Shown in pieces: positions 8,736 through 18,133 of a DNA stretch of 64,000 bases (position 1 is the stretch's first letter; each line of letters opens with the position of its first letter). Position numbers and translations under genes: made by a program. The notes under the pieces were generated by a model. That model saw only the letters and a program-made list of their open reading frames with translations. It was not told the origin of the DNA and did no database searches. This DNA comes from Euzebya sp051004735 (GTDB taxonomy: Bacteria; Actinomycetota; Nitriliruptoria; Euzebyales; Euzebyaceae), in the NCBI GenBank assembly GCA_051004735.1, contig JBPCKA010000065.1, positions 1 through 64,000 on the forward strand, read 5' to 3'.

Positions 8736-11700
8736 CTACCCGGCGGTCAGCCGATCTCGCAGGTCGTCCTCGATCTGTTGGCTGACCGCTGCGGTCCCGC
8801 CAAGGATCACGACCCGACGCACACCAAGCCGCTGGATCTCGGCCAGCACACCGTCGGGCAGGCTGTCACCCACCAACATGATCGGCGCCATCTCCAGGGC
8901 TGCGGCCGGGGCACCCGCCAGACCGTCGGGGAAATTGTTGCCGGTGGCCAGGTAGACCGCGCCGGATGAGGTGTCGAAGAATCGCAGTGACACCTCGACC
9001 GAGGTGGCAATGCGGTCGTTGCCCGCTACCCGCTCGACGGAGTCGGCAAAGTCGCCGAGTTCCGCTTCCACGTCCTGGCTCACGGTCGCGGTTCCACCGA
9101 CGATGACGATAGAGGCGGGGTCCAGGCGTTCCAGTAGCGACCTGGTGACCTCCGGGATGCTGTCAGGATTGACCAGCAGGATGGGTGCACGCTCGGTCGC
9201 TGCAGCTGGTCCCGCCGCCAACGTGTCAGGGAAGTTTGCACCGGTTGCCACATACACCGTGCCATTGGTCGGGCTGAAGAACTCCTCGGCCACGGTGGCG
9301 GCGGTGTCGAAACGGTTTGGCCCGCCTAACCGGATGGTTTCGACGGCGGCCAGATCCTCCAACTCCGCTTGGACCTCGGGAGAGACTGCGGCAGGACCGC
9401 CCAGGATGAAGATCCGCTCGGGGTTCAGTCGCTGGATCTCCAGACGGGTCGCCTCGGGAAGGGTGTCGACCTGCGTCAACAGGAGCGGAGCGGCCTGGGT
9501 GAATGCAGCCGGCCCACCGGCCAGCGCGTCGGGGAAGTTGCCCGCCGTGGCCACGAACACGTCCAAGCCTTCACGAGGGCTGAAGCGGCTGCGGCTGATG
9601 TCGACCGCCGTCGCGATCCGGTCATCACCCGCATAGCGGACGATGTCGAACGGCAGTGGCAACACCTCATCCAGCGGGGTGGACCCACTACGGGGCAGTG
9701 GCACGATGACGTCATCGCTTAGATCTGGCGAGGAGTTCTGGCCGGGGTTGTCGTGCTGGATCAGGTTGTTCATCAAGGTGAAACCGGCGTCGGTGACGCC
9801 GTAACTGGACAGCCCGAACTGGTGATCCCATTCCGTGGTGGGGAAGGGCGCGAACGATCCTAGGATCCGTACCAACCCATTGCCCATGGGTAACTCGCCC
9901 AACGACGTGCGCGTGTCCGAGGCGGCGTCGGTGTCATCTCCCCCCAGGGCCACGCCACCGGCGTCCTCCCAGTCAGACCGCGCCACGTACCACTGGGGCT
10001 GGGTCTCCTCATCCGACCCACAGGTGTCAGAGTCCACGCAATAGCCGATCGGGACCGGCTCGGTCGTCTGACGTCGTGAGTTCGTCCCCTCGGCGGCTCC
10101 GGGCTGGTCGATGCCGGCGGCCAAGGGATGATCGAACGTGTCTGCCCCGTCAACGGAGAACGACACATGTCCTGCGTAGACCTCACGGGTGCGGACGCTG
10201 TCAGCTGAGGTGTAGTCCAGCCACTCCACGGCCCGGATGGCGTCGTCGGTCAGGACCAGGTTGCCACCACCACGCACGAACTCATCGACCGCAGCGGTCA
10301 TCTGGGCCAGATCCTGGGCGGTGTAGCCCAGCGATCCCAGGTCGTTCTTGCCCGACTCGTTGGGGCTCATGTCATCGTCGCGGAAGTTGGCATGTGCCGA
10401 ACCGGCGACCCGGACGGGTTGTTCCTCTGCCTGGCCCACCTCATCGACGTAGCCGGGAAGGAAGGCGTCGTCGATCACCACCACGGTGTCGAAGTCCGAC
10501 AGATCGCGAGTGCCGTTCAGCACCTTGCGCGGGTCAACCGTGACCAGGTTGCCGTTGGCCACGAACGGCTTGAGGTCGGTGAACACCTGGGTGTTGGTCG
10601 CCTCGAATGCGTCCTGACCGACCTCGGGCCACACCGGCTCGGTGGAAAATGAGGTGGTGTAGGTGAACGAGACCGACGCGGGTCCCTGCATGATCACGCG
10701 GTAGTGACCGTCGCGGGGATGGTTCTCATCGACCCTGGCCCCCGCTTGGACATACACGGGGGACTGGTTGAAGTAGGACTCCAGTCGCTGCCAGTCGCCG
10801 GCCTGCAGCCCCTCGACCGTCTCACCGTCCTGGACCTGCCGTTCGATGTGCACTCTGTTCACGGCGCCCTGGCTCTGCCCACCCAGGTTGGCCTGATAGG
10901 TGATCTGGGTGCTGATCCCCCCGATGAAGGTGGTGTCGTCGTTGGCCACGTCGAACTCGCTGATGGTGGTCGTGTTCTGCGGTGCGTGCTGCAGGGTGCC
11001 GGTCATCGCCTCCGGTGCCGTGGCTCCTGCGGGCGCCGATGGGTAGCGGATGGCGTCGTTGTACAGGACGCGCGGGTTGGCCAGGTACGCCACGTCGTGA
11101 CCACCCAGGTCGAAAGCGACTGGTGGCGGCTGCAGGTTGAAGTTGAGCATCCCGTAGATGAGGGACTTGTTGCCGTCGACGTGCAGCTGCTCGAACTCGG
11201 TCAGATAGCAGGTACCGGTACCGCAGTTGGCCAGGTGCGACACCGACATCTCGTTGTCGATGCCGTCGGCGCCCAATCCGATGGGTGAGTCGATCCAGTC
11301 ACCGAACGCCCCGCTGACGGTGTAGTCGATGGTGTCCCAGATCGTGCCGTACTGGACCCCGTACACTCGCGGTGTGGGGTCACAGTTGGGATCGTCGCTG
11401 ACCGACCCCGAGGTTCCGGGCGGTACGCATGCTTCGGGGGTGTCGTTGGACTTGATCACGCTGGACCAGGCCAGGCGGATCTCGGCGTCGGCGTAGGCTT
11501 CCTCCACGAACTGCTGGACGCGTTCGTTCTTGTCGTAGGGGCGTTGGGAACCGCCGATCAGCGTGAAGCTGAAGGCACGGTCGATCAGCTGACCGTGCAG
11601 ATCGATGCCGCCAGCCCAGTTGTCACTCAGACCTTGGAGGGTCTGCCCGAAACTGCGGGTCTCAGGCTCGGACCAGGGCGTGTACTGGTGCTCGGTGTAA

Positions 11701-12590
11701 CCCACCGCGGGCCAGTCACGGTTCATGTCCATGCCGTTGCCGTTGTAGCGCTGAAAGGACACCGGGATGTCCAGGGGCAGATCGGCCGGGGACACATCGG
11801 TCCCGCGACGCCAGCCGTCGGGATTGGCCAGCACGAAGTAACTGACCGACCGCATCAGCACCTCGCCGATACGCAGGTTCTCCGCCATGCTGCCTGACTG
11901 TGTGGTGATCTCGGAGGTCTCGTAGGTTTCTAGCAGCAGGCGTTCGGGATCGGTGGCGCCATAGGTCACCAGATCCTCGATGGCGCGCAGACCCCCCTCG
12001 ACACCGGCACGCTCGATCCCGTGGATGGACAGCGGGAAGACGAAATGCGCCCGATCCTCCTCAGCGGTGGGCTGGACGTCAGGCACCAGGCTGGCGCCCT
12101 CGGGGGCGGTCACCTTGATCAGCTGAAGCGGGACCTGCTGGCGTGAGCCATCGACGAAGGGAAGGCCGGCCGTGAACCCGTCACCCATTTCTTCATCCAG
12201 CGCCTCACGAATTCGTGGATCGTCGGTTTCAGCCAGGTTGATCAACTCGATGAACGGACCAGTGTCCTGCCGGGAAGTCAGGTAGGTCAATCCACTCAGG
12301 GCGTCGGCGTAGCTGATGAAGGAGTTAGCGCGGCAGGTCGCGTTTCCCTTGGCGAAGGGCGAACCGCTGCCGGGGTAGGGAGTGCTTTCCCCCAAACCTG
12401 GCAGCCAGTAGGCCAACGGGTCGGGAAAGACCCGGCCACAGGCGGCGTAGGTCGCGTCATCCGCAGCGACGGGGCCCGCAACGGCCGGGGGCGGCGACGC
12501 CAGCGGCGCCAGTGCCAGAATCATGGCCACTACCACGCCACCGATGAGGAGTCGTGTGCGTGAAGGAAGGGAACGAACTGTCGCTGACAT
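8736..12590 (-). CDS. secreted M14-type carboxypeptidase with three cell-wall-binding repeats
   Basis: 1284 residues with a signal peptide (residues 1-39, ending PPAVAGP). The M14-like part shows a zinc motif HxxE in PLSIHGIERAG (about 188-196), DMNRDWPAVGYTEHQ, and IDLHGQL with the third ligand histidine. A long middle region (about 500-950) contains beta-rich and glutamine-amidotransferase-like stretches of unknown role (VRGGGNLVLTDDAIRAVEWL). The C terminus (about 965-1280) has three type-2 cell-wall-binding repeats, each with a DRIATAV-type opening, an NFPDALAGGPAA-type core and a GGTAAVS-type end. It probably trims peptides or proteins while bound to the wall. It follows dxs by 92 nt on the same strand. 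The catalytic Glu was not fixed with certainty. Confidence 0.85.
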   Translation of the reverse strand: MSATVRSLPSRTRLLIGGVVVAMILALAPLASPPPAVAGPVAADDATYAACGRVFPDPLAYWLPGLGESTPYPGSGSPFAKGNATCRANSFISYADALSGLTYLTSRQDTGPFIELINLAETDDPRIREALDEEMGDGFTAGLPFVDGSRQQVPLQLIKVTAPEGASLVPDVQPTAEEDRAHFVFPLSIHGIERAGVEGGLRAIEDLVTYGATDPERLLLETYETSEITTQSGSMAENLRIGEVLMRSVSYFVLANPDGWRRGTDVSPADLPLDIPVSFQRYNGNGMDMNRDWPAVGYTEHQYTPWSEPETRSFGQTLQGLSDNWAGGIDLHGQLIDRAFSFTLIGGSQRPYDKNERVQQFVEEAYADAEIRLAWSSVIKSNDTPEACVPPGTSGSVSDDPNCDPTPRVYGVQYGTIWDTIDYTVSGAFGDWIDSPIGLGADGIDNEMSVSHLANCGTGTCYLTEFEQLHVDGNKSLIYGMLNFNLQPPPVAFDLGGHDVAYLANPRVLYNDAIRYPSAPAGATAPEAMTGTLQHAPQNTTTISEFDVANDDTTFIGGISTQITYQANLGGQSQGAVNRVHIERQVQDGETVEGLQAGDWQRLESYFNQSPVYVQAGARVDENHPRDGHYRVIMQGPASVSFTYTTSFSTEPVWPEVGQDAFEATNTQVFTDLKPFVANGNLVTVDPRKVLNGTRDLSDFDTVVVIDDAFLPGYVDEVGQAEEQPVRVAGSAHANFRDDDMSPNESGKNDLGSLGYTAQDLAQMTAAVDEFVRGGGNLVLTDDAIRAVEWLDYTSADSVRTREVYAGHVSFSVDGADTFDHPLAAGIDQPGAAEGTNSRRQTTEPVPIGYCVDSDTCGSDEETQPQWYVARSDWEDAGGVALGGDDTDAASDTRTSLGELPMGNGLVRILGSFAPFPTTEWDHQFGLSSYGVTDAGFTLMNNLIQHDNPGQNSSPDLSDDVIVPLPRSGSTPLDEVLPLPFDIVRYAGDDRIATAVDISRSRFSPREGLDVFVATAGNFPDALAGGPAAFTQAAPLLLTQVDTLPEATRLEIQRLNPERIFILGGPAAVSPEVQAELEDLAAVETIRLGGPNRFDTAATVAEEFFSPTNGTVYVATGANFPDTLAAGPAAATERAPILLVNPDSIPEVTRSLLERLDPASIVIVGGTATVSQDVEAELGDFADSVERVAGNDRIATSVEVSLRFFDTSSGAVYLATGNNFPDGLAGAPAAALEMAPIMLVGDSLPDGVLAEIQRLGVRRVVILGGTAAVSQQIEDDLRDRLTAG

Positions 12591-12682
12591 GCGGACTCCG
12601 CGGCTGGCTGAGGGTGGACCCTTCTGCTACGTCTGAAGGTGCCTGAGCCTTACGGGTCCCCGCCCGACTGTCAGCGCGGCCC

Positions 12683-14548
12683 TCAGGCCCTGTCGATGCC
12701 CATGGTCTTTCGGATGGCGGCCTCCACACCGGCGGCGTCAAGGCCCAGTTCGGCCAGGATGCGCTCAGGCTTGGCGTGCTGGATGTAGCCGTCGGGCACG
12801 CCCATGCGCAGCACCCTAGGGGCCTGCATGACGCCGGTGAGCTCGACCAACCGGTCGGCGATGTAGGCGCCGGCACCACCGTTCACGTAGCCATTCTCAA
12901 CCGTCACCACCAAGGCGTGGCCGCACAGGTCGTCAAGCATCCGGGAATCGACGGGCCGGATCACGCGCGGATCCCATACCGAAGCATTGATCCCGTCAAC
13001 CGCCAGCATTTCTGCCGCCTGCATGGCTGTGTCCAGTCGGTCGCCGATGCCGATGATGGCAAGGTCGGATCCCTCGCGCACCCTGCGGGCCGCGAGTCCC
13101 TGGCCAACGCCCTCACGTTGGATCGCATCACCCTTGGGGAAGCGGATCGAAACCGGCCCGTCCAGGGTGATCGCCGTGTCCAACATGGCTGTCAACTCCT
13201 GCTCCGAAGAGGGGGCGAACACCGTCATCGTGGGGATCCGCAGGCACAGGCCCAGGTCCAGGACACCGTGGTGGCTGGCACCGTCATCCCCGGTGATCCC
13301 CGCGCGGTCAAAGCAATACACGACGTGCTCGCCATGCAGTCCGACATCAAGGTTGGCCTGGTCAAAGGCCCGGCTGAAGAAGGTCGAGTACACAGCGACC
13401 ACCGGGATCTTTCCGCCCCGTGCCAGGCCAGCAGCCGAGGTCACCATGTGCTGTTCGGCGATGCCCACGTCGATGACCCGGTTGGGATATCGCGCCATGA
13501 CGGGCAACAGACCGGTCGATCCGGGCATCGCAGCGGTCATCGCGACGACCTGGGGATAGCGACCCACGACGTCCAGCAACGCGTCGCTGAACACCTGGGT
13601 CCAGCTGCGCGGCTTGGCCTTCAACCCTCGGCCGGTGACCACATCGAAGGCCGACGTGTCGTGAAGCTTCTTCTCGCGATCGGTCTCCGCAGGCGAATAG
13701 CCCTTGCCCTTCTGCGTCAGGACGTGCACCAGCATCGGGCCCTGTTGCTCCGAGGCCACCGTCAGCGCCCGTTCCAGATCCGCGTGGTCGTGGCCGTTGA
13801 CCGGACCCAGGTAGCGGATCCCCAATGCCTCGACGAAACCTTGCAGCGCCGGGTCCTCGCTGACCACGGCCTTGACGGCGGTCAGCCCGGCGTCGGCGAT
13901 GCGGGCGGCGTAGGGCACCCTCTCGATGAAGGGGTCAAAGGTCCGCCGGGCGCGGGCGTACTGCTTGCTGAAGCGAACCTTGCTCACTTCGGTGGCCAGG
14001 CGGGACACCGTCTTGTCATAGGACCGACCGTTGTCGTTCAGCACGATCACGACGGGAACCTGCAGGTGCCCGATGGTGTTCAACGCCTCGTAGGCCATTC
14101 CACCGGTCAGGGCCCCGTCACCAATGACTGCAATGACCTGCCCCATCCCGGGCACGCCCTTGCGCGCGTTGGCCAGGCCGAACGCCCAGGACAACGACGT
14201 GGAGGCATGGCTGTTCTCGATCACGTCGTGCTCGGACTCCACGCGGCTGGGGTATCCCGACAACCCACCCGCCTGGCGCAACTGGTCAAAGCCAACCTTG
14301 CGACCGGTCACGATCTTGTGGACGTAGGACTGGTGCCCCGTGTCCCACAGCAGCGTGTCGCGCGGAGAGTCAAAGACACGGTGCAACGCCAGCGTCAGTT
14401 CGACTGCGCCCAGGTTGGACCCAAGATGGCCACCGGTACGGGCGACGGCCGCAACGATGAACTCTCTGATCTCTGCTGCCAGCGCAGGCAACTCCTCGAT
14501 CGGGAGGGCCTTGAGATCTGCAGGTCCTCCGATTCGCTCGAGCACCAT
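12683..14548 (-). CDS. dxs: 1-deoxy-D-xylulose-5-phosphate synthase
   Basis: Condenses pyruvate and glyceraldehyde 3-phosphate into DXP, the first step of the MEP isoprenoid pathway; the window also carries ispF. 621 residues from the chosen ATG. Seen are WDTGHQSYVHKIVTGR, the thiamine-diphosphate motif GDGALTGGMAYEALNTIG, LNDNGRSYDKTV, and DVGIAEQHMVTSAAGLA with the catalytic Glu of the second domain. An upstream ATG at 14572 is in frame but has no ribosome site, whereas AGGAG precedes 14548 by 8 nt. Transcribed alone or with the M14 gene downstream. Confidence 0.97.
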   Translation of the reverse strand: MVLERIGGPADLKALPIEELPALAAEIREFIVAAVARTGGHLGSNLGAVELTLALHRVFDSPRDTLLWDTGHQSYVHKIVTGRKVGFDQLRQAGGLSGYPSRVESEHDVIENSHASTSLSWAFGLANARKGVPGMGQVIAVIGDGALTGGMAYEALNTIGHLQVPVVIVLNDNGRSYDKTVSRLATEVSKVRFSKQYARARRTFDPFIERVPYAARIADAGLTAVKAVVSEDPALQGFVEALGIRYLGPVNGHDHADLERALTVASEQQGPMLVHVLTQKGKGYSPAETDREKKLHDTSAFDVVTGRGLKAKPRSWTQVFSDALLDVVGRYPQVVAMTAAMPGSTGLLPVMARYPNRVIDVGIAEQHMVTSAAGLARGGKIPVVAVYSTFFSRAFDQANLDVGLHGEHVVYCFDRAGITGDDGASHHGVLDLGLCLRIPTMTVFAPSSEQELTAMLDTAITLDGPVSIRFPKGDAIQREGVGQGLAARRVREGSDLAIIGIGDRLDTAMQAAEMLAVDGINASVWDPRVIRPVDSRMLDDLCGHALVVTVENGYVNGGAGAYIADRLVELTGVMQAPRVLRMGVPDGYIQHAKPERILAELGLDAAGVEAAIRKTMGIDRA

Positions 14549-14556
14549 CGACTTGG

Positions 14557-14561
14557 CTCCT
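14557..14561 (-). promoter_or_regulatory. ribosome binding site deciding dxs start
   Basis: AGGAG on the minus strand, 8 nt before the ATG at 14548. It lies inside the longer frame that begins at 14572. Confidence 0.55.
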
Positions 14562-14628
14562 GTCATCTTCATCGGCGTTCGCGTTGGGCTTCCAATCTAG
14601 GGTGCCTCTGGGTGGTTGGTGGGCTGGC

Positions 14629-16269
14629 CTAATCCAGCGCGTCCTGCAACAACTTTCGGATGATTACCCGTAGGGCCAGCGTTTCATCCGCTCCCTCGAA
14701 GATCGACAGTACCCGGGCATCGACGAAGTAGCGGCTGACGGCGTACTCCTCGGCGTAGCCGAATCCGCCGTGGATCTGCAGCGCCTCGCGGGTCAGCCAT
14801 TCGGCAGCCAGACAGCTGAACGACTTGACCATGCTGGCCTCCATCTGTCCCTCACCGGCGCCCAGGAGCTGGGCCGACCGGTAGGCAAAGGCACGGCTGG
14901 CGGCGATGATCGCGGCCATCCGACCCAGCTTGGTTTTGGTCAGGCCGTACTCGCCCAAGGCCACATCGAAGACATGTCGCTGTCCGGCATAGGACACCGC
15001 GGCCTCGAAGGCAGCCTGCATGACCCCGTTTGCCCGAGCAGCCGTCTGCAATCGCCCGTTGGCGAAGGCGTCCATCTGCAGATAGAAGCCCTTGCCCAGT
15101 TTGTCGGGTCCGCCGACCAACTGATCAGCGTCGACTCGGTAGTCCTCGAAGCTGATCTCAAAGCTGTGCATCCCGCGATATCCGAGGGTCGGGATGGCCT
15201 TGGCCTCCATCCGGCCACCCTGCGGCGAGTCGTACTCCCACGCGTGCCCGGGAAAGCTCGGTTTCTCGACCACGAACAGGCTCAGGCCCTTGTGCTTCAG
15301 ACTGCGGTCCGGATCGGTTCGCGCCAGCACCATCAGCAGGTTGGCCTTGCCTGCAAACGTGCACCAGGTCTTGACCCCGTTGATGACATAGCTGTCGTCC
15401 TGCAGTGTGGCGCTGACCTTGATCCCCGCCACGTCCGAGCCGTAGTCGGGTTCGGTCACGGCCACACCGCACATCAGCTCGCCGGCGGCGATTCGGGGTA
15501 GCCACCGCTCTTTCTGCTCCGTCGTGCCACCTGCGACCAAAGCCTTGGACAGGATCTCGGGGCGGGTGATCAGGGAGCCCGCGACGCCCAGCGACCCGCG
15601 TGACAGTTCTTCGGTTACGACCACCATCGACATGAAGTCGTCCCCGGCATTGTCTGCCCCTGGGCCCTCGGCGAACCCGCCGTGTTCCTCGGGGATGGAC
15701 AGGCCGAAGCAGCCCATCTCGCCAAGTTCGGCGATGATCTCATCGGGAATGTCGGCGTCCTCACGGTGGATCTGCTCCGCGATCGGCATCACACGATTCT
15801 CGGCAAAATCCTTGAACGTGCTGCGGACCAGTTGCATCTCCTGATCCAGATGGCGCGGCAGATCGGGGTCGGCCAGGGCACGGTCGCCCAACCCTTCGAG
15901 CAGGCTGGTCGACCTGGCTGCCCGAAAGGCCTCCGAGAACTCCACGCCGTTCCAGGCAGCGTCAGCCGACAGGTTCCAGTCCGCGTCCCGTCCTGCCATC
16001 CGGCCCGCAAGATCGGCTGCCATCTCACCGGCGAAGGCCAGCGTCAGGTCGGCCTCGTGCTCACCGCGTTCGCCGTAGTCGAGCATGGCCTGCGCGGCGG
16101 CGACCCGGCTGGCCGCGCTGGACAGGTCGTAGGCCAGTTGCTGTTCGCGGTCCATCAGTTCGACGTCGATCCGTCCGTCCTTGGCACTGTCGGCCGCAAG
16201 TCGCGCCAGGGCCTGGTCAACGACTTCACGGGCGGCATGGACAATCGTTGTGGCGGTGTCAAGAGGCAT
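14629..16269 (-). CDS. acyl-CoA dehydrogenase with N-terminal extension
   Basis: Flavoenzyme of fatty-acid or amino-acid acyl-CoA oxidation. 546 residues from the ATG at MPLDTATTIV; the ordinary domain of about 380 residues starts near residue 165 (FAENRVMPIAEQIHRED). About 160 helical residues precede it, as in the long actinobacterial FadE-like subgroup. Core motifs are MGCFGLSIPEEHGG, CGVAVTEPDYGSDVAG (FAD/substrate), YVINGVKTWCTFAGKA, IHGGFGYAEEYAVSRYF and the C-terminal SIFEGADETLALRV. The frame is open about 34 codons further upstream, but that part does not look coding. Substrate not determinable. Confidence 0.92.
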   Translation of the reverse strand: MPLDTATTIVHAAREVVDQALARLAADSAKDGRIDVELMDREQQLAYDLSSAASRVAAAQAMLDYGERGEHEADLTLAFAGEMAADLAGRMAGRDADWNLSADAAWNGVEFSEAFRAARSTSLLEGLGDRALADPDLPRHLDQEMQLVRSTFKDFAENRVMPIAEQIHREDADIPDEIIAELGEMGCFGLSIPEEHGGFAEGPGADNAGDDFMSMVVVTEELSRGSLGVAGSLITRPEILSKALVAGGTTEQKERWLPRIAAGELMCGVAVTEPDYGSDVAGIKVSATLQDDSYVINGVKTWCTFAGKANLLMVLARTDPDRSLKHKGLSLFVVEKPSFPGHAWEYDSPQGGRMEAKAIPTLGYRGMHSFEISFEDYRVDADQLVGGPDKLGKGFYLQMDAFANGRLQTAARANGVMQAAFEAAVSYAGQRHVFDVALGEYGLTKTKLGRMAAIIAASRAFAYRSAQLLGAGEGQMEASMVKSFSCLAAEWLTREALQIHGGFGYAEEYAVSRYFVDARVLSIFEGADETLALRVIIRKLLQDALD

Positions 16270-16334
16270 GCCGGCATTGTTACCCGCCCATGTGCCCATC
16301 CCCAACCCGGTGGGCATCCGAGCGATGATGACGC

Positions 16335-16688
16335 ATGCGCCCAATCGAGGCCTTCGCGGCCGAAGCCCCACGTGTGGAGACCACCCTGGAACAGGTCACG
16401 GAATCCGACTGGGGCAAACCGGGATTGGGGCAGTGGAGCATCGCTTGAGTTGGTGGCACACCTGGTCCGCGCTGCTGACCGAATCCCGGCCTACCTCGAC
16501 GTGATCACAACCTGCCGACCGTCTTCGGCCAGGCATGGCGGCTGACGGTGTCGCGCTGCTCCCAGGTGCAGGACCACCACCTGATCCACACCCTGCGCGG
16601 TCCCATGGCGCTGGACAGCGCCTCTTTCGTCCTGCCAGCGACCGGAGGCGATACTCACCCCGACGTGCGCTTTCCAGTCATCCGCTAA
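16335..16688 (+). pseudogene. decayed mycothiol-dependent maleylpyruvate isomerase/DinB-like gene
   Basis: Starting at the ATG at 16335, MRPIEAFAAEAPRVETTLEQ followed by DWGKPGLGQWSIA resembles the N terminus of TIGR03083-type DinB/mycothiol-dependent enzymes. A TGA then stops the frame at 16446. Skipping one base continues the homology: ELVAHLVRAADRIPAYLD, with the conserved helix His. Further on, a third frame (HNLPTVFGQAWRL to DVRFPVIR, stop at 16686) may be the C-terminal part. Length is about 118 codons against about 200-250 normally. At least one frameshift and probably a deletion are present. Family call is moderate; non-function is clear. Confidence 0.6.
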
Positions 16689-16741
16689 TCGGCCGCTGGT
16701 ATTGGCCTGGCCTGGGCATAGGCGTATGTTGCCAACCGTCC

Positions 16742-18133
16742 ATGAGCAGTTCCCCCGTCCCGGTCAACCCCACCCCCACGCCACGCGGGAAACTTCACAG
16801 GCTGGTCGGCGAAGTCCTGCTGGGAGCCAGCGGTCGCGTCATCCGGTTGGTCGTCGCCGTCGGCATGCTCTCGGGCCTGTGCGCAGCGGCTTTCGTTGCT
16901 GCGCTGCAGGCGCTGACGTCGGTGATCGGGCCCGATCGGTGGGGAGGGGGCATCCAGATCCTCATCCTGGCTGCAGCGGGCGCTCTCATCGGGGTGCTGA
17001 TCCTGTACCTCGGCAATCCCGGCGATGTGGAACTGCTGGTCGGCAACATCCATGTCAGCGGGGGGCGTGACGACTTCCGTGACCTGCGGTCGTTGATTCC
17101 CGTCAGCCTGCTGGGCATCGCCGCGGGGTCCGCCATCGGCCCCGAGGCCCCGCTGGTGCAGACCACCGGCTCGATCGGCAGTTGGATGGCGCTGCGCTTG
17201 AGGCTGGACGAGGCTGAGCTGCGGCTGCTGACCATCGCGGGTATGGCCGCCGGGTTCACCGTCCTGTTGGGCGCGCCGATCGGATCGGCCCTGTTCGCCC
17301 TGGAGATCCTGCACCGTCGTGGACTGGAATACTACGAGGCACTGGTTCCGGCCCTGTTGGGATCAGTCACGGGCTACGCGGTGTACGCCGGCATCACCGG
17401 GTTGGGCCTGGAGCCCTACCTGTTGCTACCCCCGGCCCACCGGCTGCAGGTGGTCGACTTCGGAGTGGGTGTGGGCGCGGGACTGATCGGCGCGGCGATC
17501 GCGGTGGCGTTCACCTATCTGGTCGTGGGCTTCAGAGCGGGGATGCGGCGGCTGCCGGTCAGCGTACGTCCGGTTCTGGGCGGTGTCCTGCTGGGGCTGC
17601 TGAGCCTGGCCAGCCCCTACGCGCTGACCTTCGGTGAGGAACAGCTCAACCAGGTCGTGGCCACCGGTCCGGGGATCTGGGTGTTGCTCGGCGCCGCCGG
17701 GGCAAAGCTGGTCGGGTCGGCCCTGATCACAACCGCGGGCTGGCGCGGAGGCTTCATCATCCCTCTGTTCTTCGTCGGCGCCTGCGTGGGGTTGGTGTCC
17801 TCGTCTCTGCTTGGGATTGACCCCACCGTGGCAATGGCCTGCCTGATGGCCGCGGCCGTGGTGGGGGTGACCAAGACCCCACTCGGCTCGACGCTGGTCG
17901 TCAGTGAGATCGCCGGTCTGGCGCTGCTTCCACCCGTCCTGATCGCCAGTCTCCTCGCACTGCTTGCCACCAGCCGCGTGGGGCTGATCGAATCGCAGCA
18001 GCGACGCGAAGGAGAGTTCAGCAGTGCCCGGTCCGATGCCGTTTCCGGAACCGCAGCCGCGCTACTGGACCTGGGCTCGGGTCGCCTGGAGCTGTCCGGT
18101 GTGGACGAGGGCAGCCCGGAGGGGCGCCGGTGA
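16742..18133 (+). CDS. CLC-family chloride channel/antiporter
   Basis: 463 residues with about 10-12 hydrophobic segments. The two best-known CLC signatures are present: GSAIGPEAPLVQTTG, whose Glu corresponds to the gating Glu of GxEGP, and LLGAPIGSALFALEIL. The second half has GWRGGFIIPLFFVGACVG and the late LLGIDPTVAMACLMAAAVVGVTKTPL. No CBS domain follows. The start at MSSSPVPVNPTP is chosen because the upstream extension falls in the decayed gene before it. The stop overlaps the next GTG by 4 nt, so it is co-translated with the DUF2207 gene. Confidence 0.93.
   Translation: MSSSPVPVNPTPTPRGKLHRLVGEVLLGASGRVIRLVVAVGMLSGLCAAAFVAALQALTSVIGPDRWGGGIQILILAAAGALIGVLILYLGNPGDVELLVGNIHVSGGRDDFRDLRSLIPVSLLGIAAGSAIGPEAPLVQTTGSIGSWMALRLRLDEAELRLLTIAGMAAGFTVLLGAPIGSALFALEILHRRGLEYYEALVPALLGSVTGYAVYAGITGLGLEPYLLLPPAHRLQVVDFGVGVGAGLIGAAIAVAFTYLVVGFRAGMRRLPVSVRPVLGGVLLGLLSLASPYALTFGEEQLNQVVATGPGIWVLLGAAGAKLVGSALITTAGWRGGFIIPLFFVGACVGLVSSSLLGIDPTVAMACLMAAAVVGVTKTPLGSTLVVSEIAGLALLPPVLIASLLALLATSRVGLIESQQRREGEFSSARSDAVSGTAAALLDLGSGRLELSGVDEGSPEGRR

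Noticed and set aside
12776..14632. 618-codon open frame antisense to dxs
   Set aside because: It mirrors dxs codons in high-GC DNA, has no ribosome site and no recognisable domain.
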